Counted from the stretch's first letter, positions 55,675 through 64,000 are shown. The stretch is 64,000 bases of DNA from Ramlibacter cellulosilyticus (GCF_014297465.1 NZ_JACORT010000008.1:186001-250000); one strand, 5' to 3'. Program-made: numbers and translations. Notes: generated from the sequence alone by a model not told the origin.

Positions 55675-56673
55675 TCATGCCTCCAGCCGCAGCTTCGATT
55701 CGGCGATCACCCGCTTCCACTGCCCGAAGTCCGCCGCGATCTGGCGCGCGAAGATCTCGGGCGAACTGCGCACCGGCGTCGAGCCGGAGTTGAGCAGGCG
55801 CTTCTGCACCTCCTCGGAGGCGAGCACCTCCTTCACCGCCGCATCGATCCTGGCCACCACCGGCGCGGGTGTCTTCCCCGGCGCGACGAGGCCGACCCAG
55901 GAGTTCACGTCCAGTCCCTTCAGCTCGGGGAAGGGGAGCTCGGAGAGGGCCGGCACGTTCGGCAGCGCAGGCGAACGCTTCGCGCTCGTCACCGCGATCC
56001 CCTTGAGCGTGCCGGCACGGATGTCGCCGGAGGTGGTCGGCACGGCGGCGAGCATCAAGGGGATCTGGCGACCGAGCACCTGCGCGCGCGCGTCGCCGCC
56101 GCCGCGGTACGGGATGTGCACGGCGTAGAAGTTCAGCCGCAGCTTCAGCAACTCCATCGTGAGGTGGCCGGTGCTGCCGACGCCCGCCGTGCCGAAGTCG
56201 ATGGTGCCCTTGCCGGAGCGCAGCGTTTCCTGCGCCACGCGCACGAGGTCGGCGAAGTCGCGTCCCGGGAAGCTGGGGTGCGCCGTGATCAGCACCGGCG
56301 AATCCACGACCTTCGCGATCGGCGCGAAGTCCGCGATGGGATCGAAGCCGACCCCCGGGTTGGCGGCCGGGATGGTGACGTGCGTGCCGTCGAACGCGAC
56401 CAGCAGCGTGTAGCCGTCGGGGGCGCTGCTCGCCACCATCCTGGTCGCGATCGCGCCGCCCGCGCCGGTGCGGTTCTCCACCACCACGGACTGCCCCAGC
56501 ACCTCGCCGAGGCGGGGCGCGATGATGCGAGCGGTCTGGTCGGCGATGCCGCCGGGCGCGAGGCCGACCACCAGGCGGATCGGTTTGGACGGGTAGTCGT
56601 CGGCGCGGACCGCCGGAACGGCGGCCACGGACGAAGCGACGAGTCCCTGGGTGAAGGTGCGGCGGGTGATCAT
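55675..56673 (-). CDS. Bug-type tripartite-tricarboxylate binding protein
   Basis: Periplasmic binding protein of the Bug family, very common in Burkholderiales and often orphan. The 332 residues start at ATG 56673, overlapping the dioxygenase stop (ATGA). Landmarks: YPSKPIRLVVGLAPGGIADQTARI after the signal peptide, VVENRTGAGGAIATRMVA near residues 66-83, the conserved DG YTLL segment, NFYAVHIPYRGGGDA near 180-194 and LPNVPALSE near 240. No tctA or tctB genes are nearby. It is third in the unit LivK-like, TauD-like, Bug. Substrate unknown. Confidence 0.92.
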   Translation of the reverse strand: MITRRTFTQGLVASSVAAVPAVRADDYPSKPIRLVVGLAPGGIADQTARIIAPRLGEVLGQSVVVENRTGAGGAIATRMVASSAPDGYTLLVAFDGTHVTIPAANPGVGFDPIADFAPIAKVVDSPVLITAHPSFPGRDFADLVRVAQETLRSGKGTIDFGTAGVGSTGHLTMELLKLRLNFYAVHIPYRGGGDARAQVLGRQIPLMLAAVPTTSGDIRAGTLKGIAVTSAKRSPALPNVPALSELPFPELKGLDVNSWVGLVAPGKTPAPVVARIDAAVKEVLASEEVQKRLLNSGSTPVRSSPEIFARQIAADFGQWKRVIAESKLRLEA

Positions 56674-57548
56674 GCGGCCTCCTGCTGGATGGGCGAGGCA
56701 AGGACGTACTTGCCCTTGATCTGGGAGCGGTGCAGCGTGCGCACTTCGTCGGCCGGGAAGGCGTCGCGCCGGTGCATGGTGGTGAGGTTGTTCCAGAGCA
56801 CCACGTCGCCGAGCTTCCACTGGTGGCGCAGCGTGATCTCCGGCATCGTGGCGTAGCTCCAGATGATGTTCAGCAGGCGCTCCGATTCGTCGACCGGCAG
56901 CCCCGCGATCCACGCATTGCGGCGGCGCCCGAGGTACAGCGTGTGTTCGCCGGTCTCGGGCTGCACGATCACGATGGGATGCAGCGTGCCGACGGACTCG
57001 CGCGGGTCGTCGTTGGCGACCATGCCCTTGCGCAGGTTGCCGCCGCTGTCGTAGGTGCCGTCATGCTTGATCGCCAGGCGGCGCACGCGCGCCACCAGGT
57101 CCGCGGGCATCGCGCGCAGGGCCGCGGGCATGCTGGCGAACCACGTATCGCCGCCGGTGCTGGGGAGCTCCACCGACCACAGCATGGACGCGAGCGGCGG
57201 CCGCTCCAGGTAGGACATGTCCGTGTGCCAGGACGCCTCGCCGTCGCCCAGCGCGCCGATGGGCTCGCCTTGCGCGTTCTTCCGGTTGGAGACGACGTAC
57301 AGGTTGGGGTAGCCCGGCACGCTCTTGCGGCCCGCGCCCTGATTGGGCGGCGGGTCGAGCTCGCCGATCATGGCGGAGAAGCGCTCGAACTGCGCGTTCG
57401 TGAGGCGCTGGCCGCGCAGCACCACGACGTGGTGCTTCTTCCAGATCTCGTGCACCTGCCGGAATTCGGCGGGGGTGATCTCCGCGAGGTCCACGCCTTC
57501 GATGGTGGCGCCCAGCGCGGGCGTGATGGGGGTGTGGCGGATGGCCAT
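56670..57548 (-). CDS. TauD/TfdA-family dioxygenase
   Basis: Fe(II)/2-oxoglutarate oxygenase of 292 residues. The facial triad is visible: SWHTDMSYLERPP near residue 107 (His and Asp) and a distal His in TMHRRDAF near 255, with the 2-oxoglutarate Arg in VRTLHRSQIKG near 270. The opening ITPALGATIEGVDLAEI is typical of TauD/TfdA. Substrates range from taurine to aryloxyacetates; the two binding-protein genes on either side suggest an imported small organic acid, not resolved further. ATG 57548; the stop overlaps the next gene. Confidence 0.9.
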   Translation of the reverse strand: MAIRHTPITPALGATIEGVDLAEITPAEFRQVHEIWKKHHVVVLRGQRLTNAQFERFSAMIGELDPPPNQGAGRKSVPGYPNLYVVSNRKNAQGEPIGALGDGEASWHTDMSYLERPPLASMLWSVELPSTGGDTWFASMPAALRAMPADLVARVRRLAIKHDGTYDSGGNLRKGMVANDDPRESVGTLHPIVIVQPETGEHTLYLGRRRNAWIAGLPVDESERLLNIIWSYATMPEITLRHQWKLGDVVLWNNLTTMHRRDAFPADEVRTLHRSQIKGKYVLASPIQQEAA

Positions 57549-57566
57549 TCTTCTCCCTTCGTTCCT

Positions 57567-58697
57567 CTAGACGATTCCCGCGGTGCGCGACGCCAGCGAC
57601 AGGTCCACGAAACGCGAACCGGTGCGCTCGCTGCGGCTGAAGCGCATGTTGGTGTAGCCCAGGTCCAGGCCGCCGACGCGGCCCATGCCTTCGATGATGG
57701 AAGCCCGGGTTTCGCTGCGGGCGTTGCGCATGCCTTCGGCGAGCGCCAGGCCGGTGATGAAGCCCTCGAGCGACACCGGCGTGACCGCCACCTTCATCTC
57801 CTTCGCCAGCGCGACGAACTCGCGCACCACCCAGTACTTCTCGCGGGTGTACTCGGGCACCACCACGCTGAAGCCGACGCCGGCGGCGTCCTTGCCCAGG
57901 TCCGCGAGCATCTTCTCGCGGTCCACGAAGGAGATCACCACCTTGGGCAGCACCAGGGTGCGCGGCGCGTACTCGCGCATCAGGCTGGTCAGGGGTGCGT
58001 TGTTGGCGAGCGCGATCAGCACCTCGGGCTGGTTCCTCTCCAGCGTCTTGATGGCGGCGGCGTTCAGGCCCGGGCCCTTGCGGTCGACGCCCGCGGTCAC
58101 CGTCAGCTGGCCCCCGTGCTTGGCGAGGATCTTCTCCAGCAGCGGCACGTTGGTGGCCCGCGCGTCTTCCAGGTGCAGGAAGCCGAAGCGGGTGAGGCCC
58201 AGCAGGCGGTAGTGCTGCACGATCGCGTCCATCTCGCGCTCGTAGCTGGCGCGCGTGGTGAAGGTCGTGGCGGCCTTGTCGCCATAGAGCAGCGGCGTGC
58301 CGGAGAACGCGCCGACGAGCGCGATGCCCTCCTTCGCCGCGAGCACCGCGCCCGCCTCGGAGCAGGGACGCGTGGTGAACCCGGTGAGCGCGAGCACCTT
58401 GGGGTTGCCCGTGAGCAGTTCGACGTTGGCTTCCGTCTTCGCCTTGTCGCCCTGGTCGTCGAGCGACATGAGCTGCAGGTTGCGCCCGTCGATGCCGCCG
58501 TTGCGGTTGGCGTGCAGCAGCGCGGCGAGGATGCCGTCGCGCATGGCGGTACCGAACCCGGCCTGCGGGCCGGTGAGCGCGGCGGACTGGCCGACCACGA
58601 TGGGGGCAGCGGCAAGAGCCGTGCGGATGGCGGCCGGCGAGGCCAGGGTGGCGGCAGCGATGCCGAGCCCCTGCGCCAGCAGGTGACGACGCTTCAT
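57567..58697 (-). CDS. LivK-type ABC substrate-binding protein
   Basis: Periplasmic type I binding protein of 376 residues. The N-terminus is a probable Tat or Sec signal (MKRRHLLAQGLGIAAATLASP). Core: VVGQSAALTGPQAGFGTAMRDGI near residue 34, DDQGDKAKTEANVELL near 79, and a periplasmic domain with FLHLEDARATNVPLLEKIL. ABC permease and ATPase genes are absent. First in a three-gene unit with the TauD-like dioxygenase and the Bug protein. Distinct in sequence from the orphan binding protein at 14.1 kb. Confidence 0.9.
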   Translation of the reverse strand: MKRRHLLAQGLGIAAATLASPAAIRTALAAAPIVVGQSAALTGPQAGFGTAMRDGILAALLHANRNGGIDGRNLQLMSLDDQGDKAKTEANVELLTGNPKVLALTGFTTRPCSEAGAVLAAKEGIALVGAFSGTPLLYGDKAATTFTTRASYEREMDAIVQHYRLLGLTRFGFLHLEDARATNVPLLEKILAKHGGQLTVTAGVDRKGPGLNAAAIKTLERNQPEVLIALANNAPLTSLMREYAPRTLVLPKVVISFVDREKMLADLGKDAAGVGFSVVVPEYTREKYWVVREFVALAKEMKVAVTPVSLEGFITGLALAEGMRNARSETRASIIEGMGRVGGLDLGYTNMRFSRSERTGSRFVDLSLASRTAGIV

Positions 58698-58948
58698 TGT
58701 TGTGACTCCCTCCCGCGCGGGGACCGCGCTGCGCGAGTGTCACGAACGGTGCTTGCGGATGACTAGAGGGAATCGGCTAGGGCTGCGGCAACTTACGGGC
58801 GGTTGCAAACAGGGCTACACATTTGGTAGCAGACTGGCCTTCGCGGATGCGCTGTTGCGCGCTCCGGTAAGCGCGCTGCTTAGAACGGCATGGGGAATCG
58901 GGGCTAAGCCGTGTGCAACAGGCGTGTCCGCGCATCGCGGACCGGCGG
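58698..58948. other. 251-base gap, nothing recognised
   Basis: Between the LivK-type gene and tolA. It should hold the promoter for the LivK unit. GC is a little lower than around it. I see no clear promoter, repeat, RNA or terminator; tolB and pal, expected after tolA in many genomes, are not here. Confidence 0.4.
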
Positions 58949-59821
58949 TCAGCCGCGGGGGCGGAATTCGATGACGACGGGAGAGGGCACGCGCCCGTCG
59001 ATGTCGCGCGGCAGCACTTCGGTCTTGTCCAGCGCGCGCAGCACCGCGTCGTCCCACGACTTCACGCCGCTGGAGCGCACGAGGCGCTTGCCGACGATGG
59101 TGCCGTCCGGCGAGGTGCGCACTTCGACCTCCGCCTTCGGGTTGCCGGTCACCGCCTCGGTGAACACGATGTTGGGCCGCACGCGCGCCTGCACGCGGCC
59201 GGCCCAGCTCTCGGAGGGGCCCGCGGAACGCGCCGCCGTGCCTTGCGACGTGGGCGCGCCCGTGCCGCCGGCCATGCCCTGGATCCGCTTGAGGTTCTCC
59301 TCGCGCTGCTTCGCGACGCGCTCCGCCTCGCGCGCCTCCTGCTCCTGCTGCCTGCGCTTCTTCTCTTCTTCCTTCTTCTTCGCCTCGGCCAGCAGCTTCT
59401 GCTGCTCCAGCTTCTTCTGCTTCGCGAGTTCTTCCTCGCGCTTCTTCTTCGCCTCGGCGAGCGCGCGCTGCTTCTCCAGCTCCGCTTCGCGCTTCTGCTG
59501 CTCCAGGCGCTTCTGCTTCTCGCGCTCCAGCGCGATGTCGGCCTGGCTCTTCACCGGGGGCTCGGGAGCGGGAGGTGCCTTCACCACCGGCGGCGGAGGA
59601 GGGGGGGCGGGGGGGACCACTTCCTTGGGCGCGGCCTGCTGCGGGAGGGCGGACCAGAGCTCCGCTTCCACCGCCGCATCCTGCGCGTCGCGCTGCCAGC
59701 GCAGCCCGTGGGTGAGGCCGGCGATCAGCAGCGCGTGCGCGAGCACCGCCAGCGCGAAGCCGCGCAGCATGCTGCGCTCGGGCGGCGGCGCGAACTCGGG
59801 ACGGTCGGCGGAAGCGTCCAT
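58949..59821 (-). CDS. tolA: TolA, cell-envelope protein of the Tol-Pal system
   Basis: Inner-membrane protein that links TolQR to the outer membrane. The 290 residues have one helix (GFALAVLAHALLIAGLTHGL, about 21-40), a Pro-rich stretch (VPPAPPPPPPVVKAPPAPEPPVK, split), a long charged coiled-coil (residues about 93-175, Lys/Glu/Ala/Gln-rich), and a C-terminal TonB-like domain (VRPNIVFTEAVTGNPKAEVEVRTS..., ending VIEFRPRG). The domain order is classic. It is the last gene of the ybgC-tolQ-tolR-tolA unit, 6 bases after tolR. Confidence 0.94.
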   Translation of the reverse strand: MDASADRPEFAPPPERSMLRGFALAVLAHALLIAGLTHGLRWQRDAQDAAVEAELWSALPQQAAPKEVVPPAPPPPPPVVKAPPAPEPPVKSQADIALEREKQKRLEQQKREAELEKQRALAEAKKKREEELAKQKKLEQQKLLAEAKKKEEEKKRRQQEQEAREAERVAKQREENLKRIQGMAGGTGAPTSQGTAARSAGPSESWAGRVQARVRPNIVFTEAVTGNPKAEVEVRTSPDGTIVGKRLVRSSGVKSWDDAVLRALDKTEVLPRDIDGRVPSPVVIEFRPRG

Positions 59822-59827
59822 GGGGAC

Positions 59828-60253
59828 CTAACGGGTGGTCTGCACCGAGAGGCCGACGCGCTGCACGCCCGCCTTCTGCAGCGTGTCCATCACCTGCACC
59901 ACGGCCTCGTACTTCACGTTGCGGTCCGCGCTGATCACCACCGCCACGCTGCCGGGCGGGTGGCCGCTCTGCGCCTGCAGGACGGCCGGCGCGATCTGCT
60001 GCAAGGTCATTCCCTGCGTCTTGTCGCCGTTCTTCAGCTCCAGGCGTTCGTCCTTGCCCACGATCACCTGCACCACCTTGTCCGGCTGGCGGGCGGCCTT
60101 GCCCACGGTGGGCAGGTCGATGAGGCTGGGCGTGATCAGCGGCGCCGTCACCATGAAGATGATCAGCAGCACCAGCATCACGTCGATGAACGGGACCATG
60201 TTGATCTCGTTCATCGTGCGGCGCCCGCGTCCGCGGTGTGCGACGTGCGGCAT
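59828..60253 (-). CDS. tolR: TolR, ExbD-family protein
   Basis: Single-span protein forming the proton-driven motor with TolQ. The 141 residues have a short cytoplasmic N-terminus with GRRTMNEINMVPFIDVMLVLLIIFMV (split), where the Asp of FIDVMLVLLIIF in the helix is the conserved proton-carrying residue near position 24. The periplasmic domain is typical (VVISADRNVKYEAVVQVMDTLQKAG). It starts 3 bases after the tolQ stop. Confidence 0.95.
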   Translation of the reverse strand: MPHVAHRGRGRRTMNEINMVPFIDVMLVLLIIFMVTAPLITPSLIDLPTVGKAARQPDKVVQVIVGKDERLELKNGDKTQGMTLQQIAPAVLQAQSGHPPGSVAVVISADRNVKYEAVVQVMDTLQKAGVQRVGLSVQTTR

Positions 60254-60256
60254 GGC

Positions 60257-60955
60257 CTAGTGCCCGGAGGGCGTGGCGCTCAGGGCGCCCAGGTTGCGCT
60301 GCAGGATGTTGGAGAACTCCTCGATGAAGGTCTCCATGCGGATCGCCACCCGGTCGATGTCGCGCGCGAAGCGGTTGTACGCGACGACCGCGGGGATGGC
60401 GGCGAACAGGCCGAGCGCGGTGGCGACCAGCGCTTCCGCGATGCCGGGCGCGACGGTCGCGAGCGTCACCTGCTGCAGCGCGCCCAGGCCGGTGAAGGCA
60501 TGCATGATGCCCCACACGGTGCCGAACAGGCCCACGTAAGGCGACACCGAGCCCACCGAGGCCAGGAAGGACAGGTGCGTCTCCACCGCGTCCATCTCGC
60601 GCTGGAAGCTCGCGCGCATGGCGCGGCGCGCGCCATCCAGCAGCGTGCCGGCGTCGCCGATGCGGCGCTCGCGCAGCTTCTGGTATTCGCGCATGCCGGA
60701 GGCGAAGATGCGTTCCATGGGCCCTGCCATCTTGGCGTTCTGCGCCGCCGAGGAGAACAGGTCGTTGAGGCTGGTGCCGGACCAGAACTCGCGCTCGAAG
60801 TCATCGTTGAGCGACTTCACGCGGCGCAGCGCGAACAGCTTGCCGAAGATGGCCGCCCAGCTGGTCACGGAGACGACGAGCAGGAGCAGCATCACGAGCT
60901 GCACGACGAAGCTGGCTCCGAGCACCAGCTGGAGGATCGAAAGGTCCTGGTTCAT
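60257..60955 (-). CDS. tolQ: TolQ, MotA/ExbB-family protein
   Basis: Three-helix proton-channel subunit of the Tol motor. From ATG 60955 (overlapping the ybgC stop, ATGA) it has 232 residues. The conserved late region LASVGSVSPYVGLFGTVWGIMHAF (split; near 130-155) and GIAEALVATALGLFAAIPAVVAYN near 170-193 are diagnostic for TolQ/ExbB. The longer open frame upstream runs into ybgC and was not used. Confidence 0.95.
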   Translation of the reverse strand: MNQDLSILQLVLGASFVVQLVMLLLLVVSVTSWAAIFGKLFALRRVKSLNDDFEREFWSGTSLNDLFSSAAQNAKMAGPMERIFASGMREYQKLRERRIGDAGTLLDGARRAMRASFQREMDAVETHLSFLASVGSVSPYVGLFGTVWGIMHAFTGLGALQQVTLATVAPGIAEALVATALGLFAAIPAVVAYNRFARDIDRVAIRMETFIEEFSNILQRNLGALSATPSGH

Positions 60956-61368
60956 GCCTCTTTGTTTTTCAGCACTGCAAGGATCGCGTCCGGGATGCGT
61001 CCCGGCCGCAGCGTTGCCGCGTCGACCCACCCGATGCGGATCGTCCCAACCGCCAGCAGGGTGCCACCCCGCCGTGCTTCCTGGGCAATTATGAGAGACG
61101 CGCGTCCACTGGCTTCGAGCTGGGCCGTAACAAGAAGTTCATCGTCCAGGCGCGCGGGGGCGAGATGGCGCACGGACGTCTCGCTGACCACGAACATCCC
61201 GCCGCCTTCTTCCTTCAGCGTGCCTTGCGCCACGCCCAGCGAGCGCAGCCACTCGGTGCGCGCGCGCTCGAAGAACTTCAGGTAGTTCGCGTAGAAGACG
61301 ATGCCGCCGGCGTCGGTGTCTTCCCAGTAGACGCGGACCGGCCACGTAAAGACCGGATGCTGCGTCAT
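60952..61368 (-). CDS. ybgC: Acyl-CoA thioesterase YbgC (Tol-Pal associated)
   Basis: Hotdog-fold thioesterase of 138 residues. FTWPVRVYWEDTDAGGIVFYANYLKFFERARTEWL (split) holds the YWEDTDAGGIVY-like active site with the conserved Asp near residue 18. The gene begins the ybgC-tolQ-tolR-tolA order seen in many proteobacteria. Both ends overlap its neighbours by 4 bases. The expected role is in phospholipid or short-acyl-CoA handling at the envelope. Confidence 0.93.
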   Translation of the reverse strand: MTQHPVFTWPVRVYWEDTDAGGIVFYANYLKFFERARTEWLRSLGVAQGTLKEEGGGMFVVSETSVRHLAPARLDDELLVTAQLEASGRASLIIAQEARRGGTLLAVGTIRIGWVDAATLRPGRIPDAILAVLKNKEA

Positions 61369-62549
61369 TGCAACAGGCCCTTCAGCCGCGCGGCGGCTTC
61401 CTGCAGCTGCTGCATCGAGTTGGCGGTCGAGAAGCGCACGAAGCGGCTGGTCTCGGCCTGGCCGAAGTCCCGGCCGGGCGTGATCGCCACGTGGGCCTTC
61501 TTCATCACCTCGAAGGCGAAGTCCCAGCTGCCCTGCACGCCGAGCCGGCGGGCCGCGTCGCCGCAGTCCGCCCACGCATAGAACGCGCCGTCGGGCATCA
61601 CCGGCACCTGCAGCCCCATCTCCTGCAGCTGCGGCACGAACCAGTCGCGGCGCGCCTTGAATTCGGCGCGGCGCCGCTCGTATTCCGCGATGCTCTCGTC
61701 CTCGAAGCAGGCGAGCGCCGCGTACTGCGCCACCGTGCTCGGGCAGATGAAGAGGTTCTGCGCGAGCCGCTCCAGCGCCGGCACCAGCACCTCGGGCACG
61801 ACCAGCCAGCCGAGGCGCCAGCCGGTCATGTTGAAGTACTTGGAGAAGCTGTTGATGCTCACCACCTGGTCGTCGATGGCGAGCGCCGTGTGGCCGAAGG
61901 TGTCTTCGTACGACAGGCCCAGGTAGATCTCGTCCAGCAGCGTGATGCCGCCCTGCGCCTGCACGAAGGCGTGGATGCGCCGCAGTTCGTCCGGGTGGAT
62001 CGAGGTGCCCGTGGGATTGGACGGCGAGGCGAGCAGCACGCCCCGCGTCTTCGGACCCCAGTGCTCCTGCACCTTGGCGGCGCTGAGCTGGTACCGCTCT
62101 TCGGCCGTGGTCGGGATCAGCACCGCATCGCCTTCCGCCGCGCTCACGAAGTGGCGGTTGCAGGGGTAGCTGGGGTCCGGCATCAGGATCTCGTCGCCGG
62201 CCTCGATCAGCGCGAGGCACGCCAGCTGCAGCGCCGCGGAGGCGCCCGCCGTCACGACGATGCGGCGCGCGGGCACGTCGACGCCGAAGCGCTGGGCATA
62301 CCAGCCGCTGATGCGTTCGCGCAGGCGGTCGAGGCCGAGTGCGTGCGTGTACTGCGTGCGGCCGTCGCGGATGGCGCGCGCCGCCGCGTCCTGCACCAGC
62401 GGCGGGGCGGTGAAGTCCGGCTCGCCGATGTTGAGGAAGATCATCGGCCGGTCGCTGCCCGCGTACTCGCGCGCGAGCTGCGAGGCGGCCTTGCCGACCT
62501 CCATCACGTAGAACGGCTCGATGCGTTCGGCGCGCCGCGCGATCTTCAT
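61365..62549 (-). CDS. PLP-dependent aminotransferase (class I/II)
   Basis: Aspartate-aminotransferase-superfamily enzyme of 394 residues. FLNIGEPDFTAPPLVQDAA near residue 39, the PLP-Lys loop SINSFSKYFNMTGWRLGWLVVP near residue 230 and the substrate-Arg region FVRFSTANS near 373 are typical. Substrate is not fixed by these motifs; it could be an AspC/ArAT-like or alanine-type enzyme. It sits between nusB and ybgC with 4-base overlaps on both sides, an arrangement that places it in the ribBA-to-tolA operon. Confidence 0.9.
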   Translation of the reverse strand: MKIARRAERIEPFYVMEVGKAASQLAREYAGSDRPMIFLNIGEPDFTAPPLVQDAAARAIRDGRTQYTHALGLDRLRERISGWYAQRFGVDVPARRIVVTAGASAALQLACLALIEAGDEILMPDPSYPCNRHFVSAAEGDAVLIPTTAEERYQLSAAKVQEHWGPKTRGVLLASPSNPTGTSIHPDELRRIHAFVQAQGGITLLDEIYLGLSYEDTFGHTALAIDDQVVSINSFSKYFNMTGWRLGWLVVPEVLVPALERLAQNLFICPSTVAQYAALACFEDESIAEYERRRAEFKARRDWFVPQLQEMGLQVPVMPDGAFYAWADCGDAARRLGVQGSWDFAFEVMKKAHVAITPGRDFGQAETSRFVRFSTANSMQQLQEAAARLKGLLQ

Positions 62550-63025
62550 CAGGGCCTGGCCTTGCCGGCGGCGCGGTCCGCCTCGACTTCCACCGAGCGC
62601 AGCTTGGGCGCCAGGCCGTTCAGCACGCCGTTGACGTACTTGTGGCCGTCGGTGCCGCCGAACTCCTTGGCGAGCTCGATGCATTCGTTGAGCACCACGC
62701 GCCAGGGCACGTCGGGCGCGTGCAGGAACTCGTAGGCGCCGATCCACATCACGGCGTGCTCGATCGGGGAGATCTCCTCCAGCTTGCGATCGAGCAGCGG
62801 CACGATCAGGGCGTCGAGCTCCGCCGACTCGCGGATGCAGCCGTGGAGCAGGGCGTCGTAGTGGACGGCGTCCGCCTTGTGGAAGCCCGAGAGCCCGCGG
62901 GTGAACTGGTCGATGGACTCGGCATCCTGGCGGCCCACGAGGTGCTGGTACAGCGCCTGCACGGCGAACTCGCGGGCGCGGCTGCGGGGCGGCTTGGTCG
63001 AGGACTTGCGCGGTTCGGTGCTCAC
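62549..63025 (-). CDS. nusB: Transcription antitermination factor NusB
   Basis: RNA-binding partner of NusE in rRNA antitermination. The 158 residues start at GTG 63025, which overlaps the ribH stop (GTGA). Key features: [17 protein letters not shown] near residues 15-31, and the C-terminal helices [36 protein letters not shown] (split), where [19 protein letters not shown] is diagnostic. ribH-nusB is a common pairing. Confidence 0.95.
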   Translation of the reverse strand: MSTEPRKSSTKPPRSRAREFAVQALYQHLVGRQDAESIDQFTRGLSGFHKADAVHYDALLHGCIRESAELDALIVPLLDRKLEEISPIEHAVMWIGAYEFLHAPDVPWRVVLNECIELAKEFGGTDGHKYVNGVLNGLAPKLRSVEVEADRAAGKARP

Positions 63026-63486
63026 CCGATGTCCTCCAGCAGGTTGGCCATCTCGATGGCGACCTGCGCCGCATCGCGGCCCTTGTCCACCTGGCGCGCC
63101 ACGGCCTGCGCCATGTCCTCGGTGGTGAGGATCGCGTTCGCGATGGGCAGCTGGTAGTCCAGCGCCACGCGCGTCACGCCGGCGGCCGATTCGTTGGCGA
63201 CCAGCTCGAAGTGGTAGGTCTCGCCGCGGATGATGCAGCCGAGCGCGACCAGCGCGTCGTAGCCGCCTTTTTCCGCCATCGCCTGCAGGGCCACCGGTAC
63301 TTCCAGCGCGCCGGGCACCAGCACGTGCTCGATGTCCTTCTCGGCGACGCCGTGCGCCAGCAGCTCCTCGCGGCAGGCCTGCGCCAGCGTGTTCGTCACG
63401 TCCTGGTTGAAGCGGGCCTGCACGATGCCGATGACGAGGTCCTTGCCGTCCAGGCGATCGGCCTTGCCCTTGTCTGCACCAAACAT
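63022..63486 (-). CDS. ribH: 6,7-dimethyl-8-ribityllumazine synthase
   Basis: Penultimate step of riboflavin synthesis, forming the lumazine precursor. The 154 residues contain [15 protein letters not shown] near residues 24-38, the [12 protein letters not shown] segment near 58-69, the phosphate/active-site stretch [20 protein letters not shown] near 82-101 (His is the catalytic base), and [16 protein letters not shown] near 113-128. A typical length. It lies 15 bases after ribBA. Confidence 0.97.
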   Translation of the reverse strand: MFGADKGKADRLDGKDLVIGIVQARFNQDVTNTLAQACREELLAHGVAEKDIEHVLVPGALEVPVALQAMAEKGGYDALVALGCIIRGETYHFELVANESAAGVTRVALDYQLPIANAILTTEDMAQAVARQVDKGRDAAQVAIEMANLLEDIG

Positions 63487-63501
63487 GAAAGTCCTTTGTT
63501 G

Positions 63502-64000
63502 TTATGCGTTGGATCGCGGGGTATAGCCCGCGATCTCGAGGCCGTAGCCGGCCATGCTGGGCAGCCGGCGCGGCGTGCCCATCACGTTCATCTTCTGCAC
63601 GCCCAGCTCGCGCAGGATCTGGGCGCCGACGCCGTAGGTGCGCAGGTCCATGCGGCCGCGCTCCGGCGCGTGCGAGGCTCGCGCGGTGCCTTCGAACTGC
63701 GCGAAGAGCTGGTCGGCGGTCTCGCCGCAGTTGAGGAGCACGGCGACGCCGAAGCCGGTGTCGGCGATGTGCTTGAGGCTCGCGTCGAGGCTCCAGGAAT
63801 GCATGCCGCGGTTCACTTCCAGGGCGTCGAGCACCGACAGCGGCTCGTGCACGCGCACGGGGACGTCCTGCGTCGGCTGCCACTCGCCCTTGACGAGCGC
63901 GAGGTGCAGGCCCTGGCTGGGCTTGTCGCGCCAGGCATGGACCATGAACTCGCCGTAGGCGGTGACCAGCGGCCGCTCGCCGACCTTCTCGACGAGGCTC
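63502..64000 (-). CDS. RibBA-type protein, C-terminal part (5' beyond window)
   Basis: Only the last 166 residues are visible. They align with the GTP cyclohydrolase II half of a RibBA fusion ([23 protein letters not shown]..., [29 protein letters not shown]). However, the zinc-binding cysteines and the RQEGRGIGL-type motif expected between them are absent; the stretch instead reads [20 protein letters not shown] and later [15 protein letters not shown]. The domain is therefore probably inactive, and the protein would act only as 3,4-dihydroxybutanone-phosphate synthase (RibB). The upstream half is outside this window. The gene is the first of the visible rib-nusB-tol operon. Confidence 0.85.
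   Translation of the reverse strand, partial: SLVEKVGERPLVTAYGEFMVHAWRDKPSQGLHLALVKGEWQPTQDVPVRVHEPLSVLDALEVNRGMHSWSLDASLKHIADTGFGVAVLLNCGETADQLFAQFEGTARASHAPERGRMDLRTYGVGAQILRELGVQKMNVMGTPRRLPSMAGYGLEIAGYTPRSNA

Overview
The window is a 64 kb piece of a GC-rich (about 70% by eye) betaproteobacterial chromosome, most likely Burkholderiales/Comamonadaceae (a Ramlibacter- or Variovorax-like organism). This rests on the gene families (Bug-type and LivK-type binding proteins, DctP-type TRAP transporter, SorAB, imuA-imuB-dnaE2) and gene order (ribBA-ribH-nusB-aminotransferase-ybgC-tolQRA). Genus is inference. Nearly all DNA is coding. Intergenic gaps carry at least two families of palindromic repeats (GTAGGCTGGG... 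and GTAGGGTGG...).

Layout. 1-3.4 kb: EamA exporter (cut by the edge), 3-methyladenine glycosylase, ABC exporter. 3.5-8.7 kb: SOS mutasome imuA-imuB-dnaE2 behind a near-consensus LexA box; dnaE2 carries a 26-bp perfect palindrome in frame. 8.8-10.8 kb: a LOG-family protein with a lipoprotein signal, a tandem hairpin array, and two small lipoproteins. 10.9-13.9 kb: TRAP transporter (DctQ-DctM-DctP). 13.9-16.3 kb: a low-GC patch with an unrecognised membrane protein paired with an orphan amino-acid-binding protein; a linker-like run of NotI/EcoRI/XbaI sites lies at its left edge and tRNA-Gly(CCC) at its right. 16.5-19.7 kb: DUF3302/HlyD/NodT efflux operon. 19.9-26.2 kb: a 927-residue Orn/Lys/Arg-type decarboxylase followed by two different AspT-like exchangers, a probable decarboxylation/antiport module. 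26.3-31.4 kb: DUF3606, TIGR02588/TIGR02587 pair, pncB, MscS-like channel, lipase-like hydrolase. 31.4-37.5 kb: PQQ-type sugar dehydrogenase lipoprotein and an alternative cytochrome oxidase (subunit I-III fusion, subunit II with its own heme c, two more c-type cytochromes).

37.8-43.8 kb: alaS, a Tat-exported thioredoxin-like protein, a transglutaminase-like protein, trmB, gluQ. 43.8-48.3 kb: a LysR regulator facing pirin-DoxX-flavodoxin, then wrbA and a second pirin, which looks like a quinone/redox-stress group. 48.4-52.7 kb: trhO and the replicative dnaE. 52.8-55.5 kb: sulfite oxidation (sorB, sorA) with an exported PhnD-like/rhodanese fusion. 55.7-58.7 kb: TauD-type dioxygenase between two orphan binding proteins. 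58.9-64 kb: a tightly overlapping minus-strand operon ribBA-ribH-nusB-aminotransferase-ybgC-tolQ-tolR-tolA; the visible part of RibBA has a degenerate GTP-cyclohydrolase II domain.

No CRISPR array, integrase or intact insertion sequence was seen. The most unusual items are the palindrome inside dnaE2, the exported LOG protein, the PhnD-rhodanese fusion, the decarboxylase with paired AspT transporters, and the low-GC patch with its linker-like junction.
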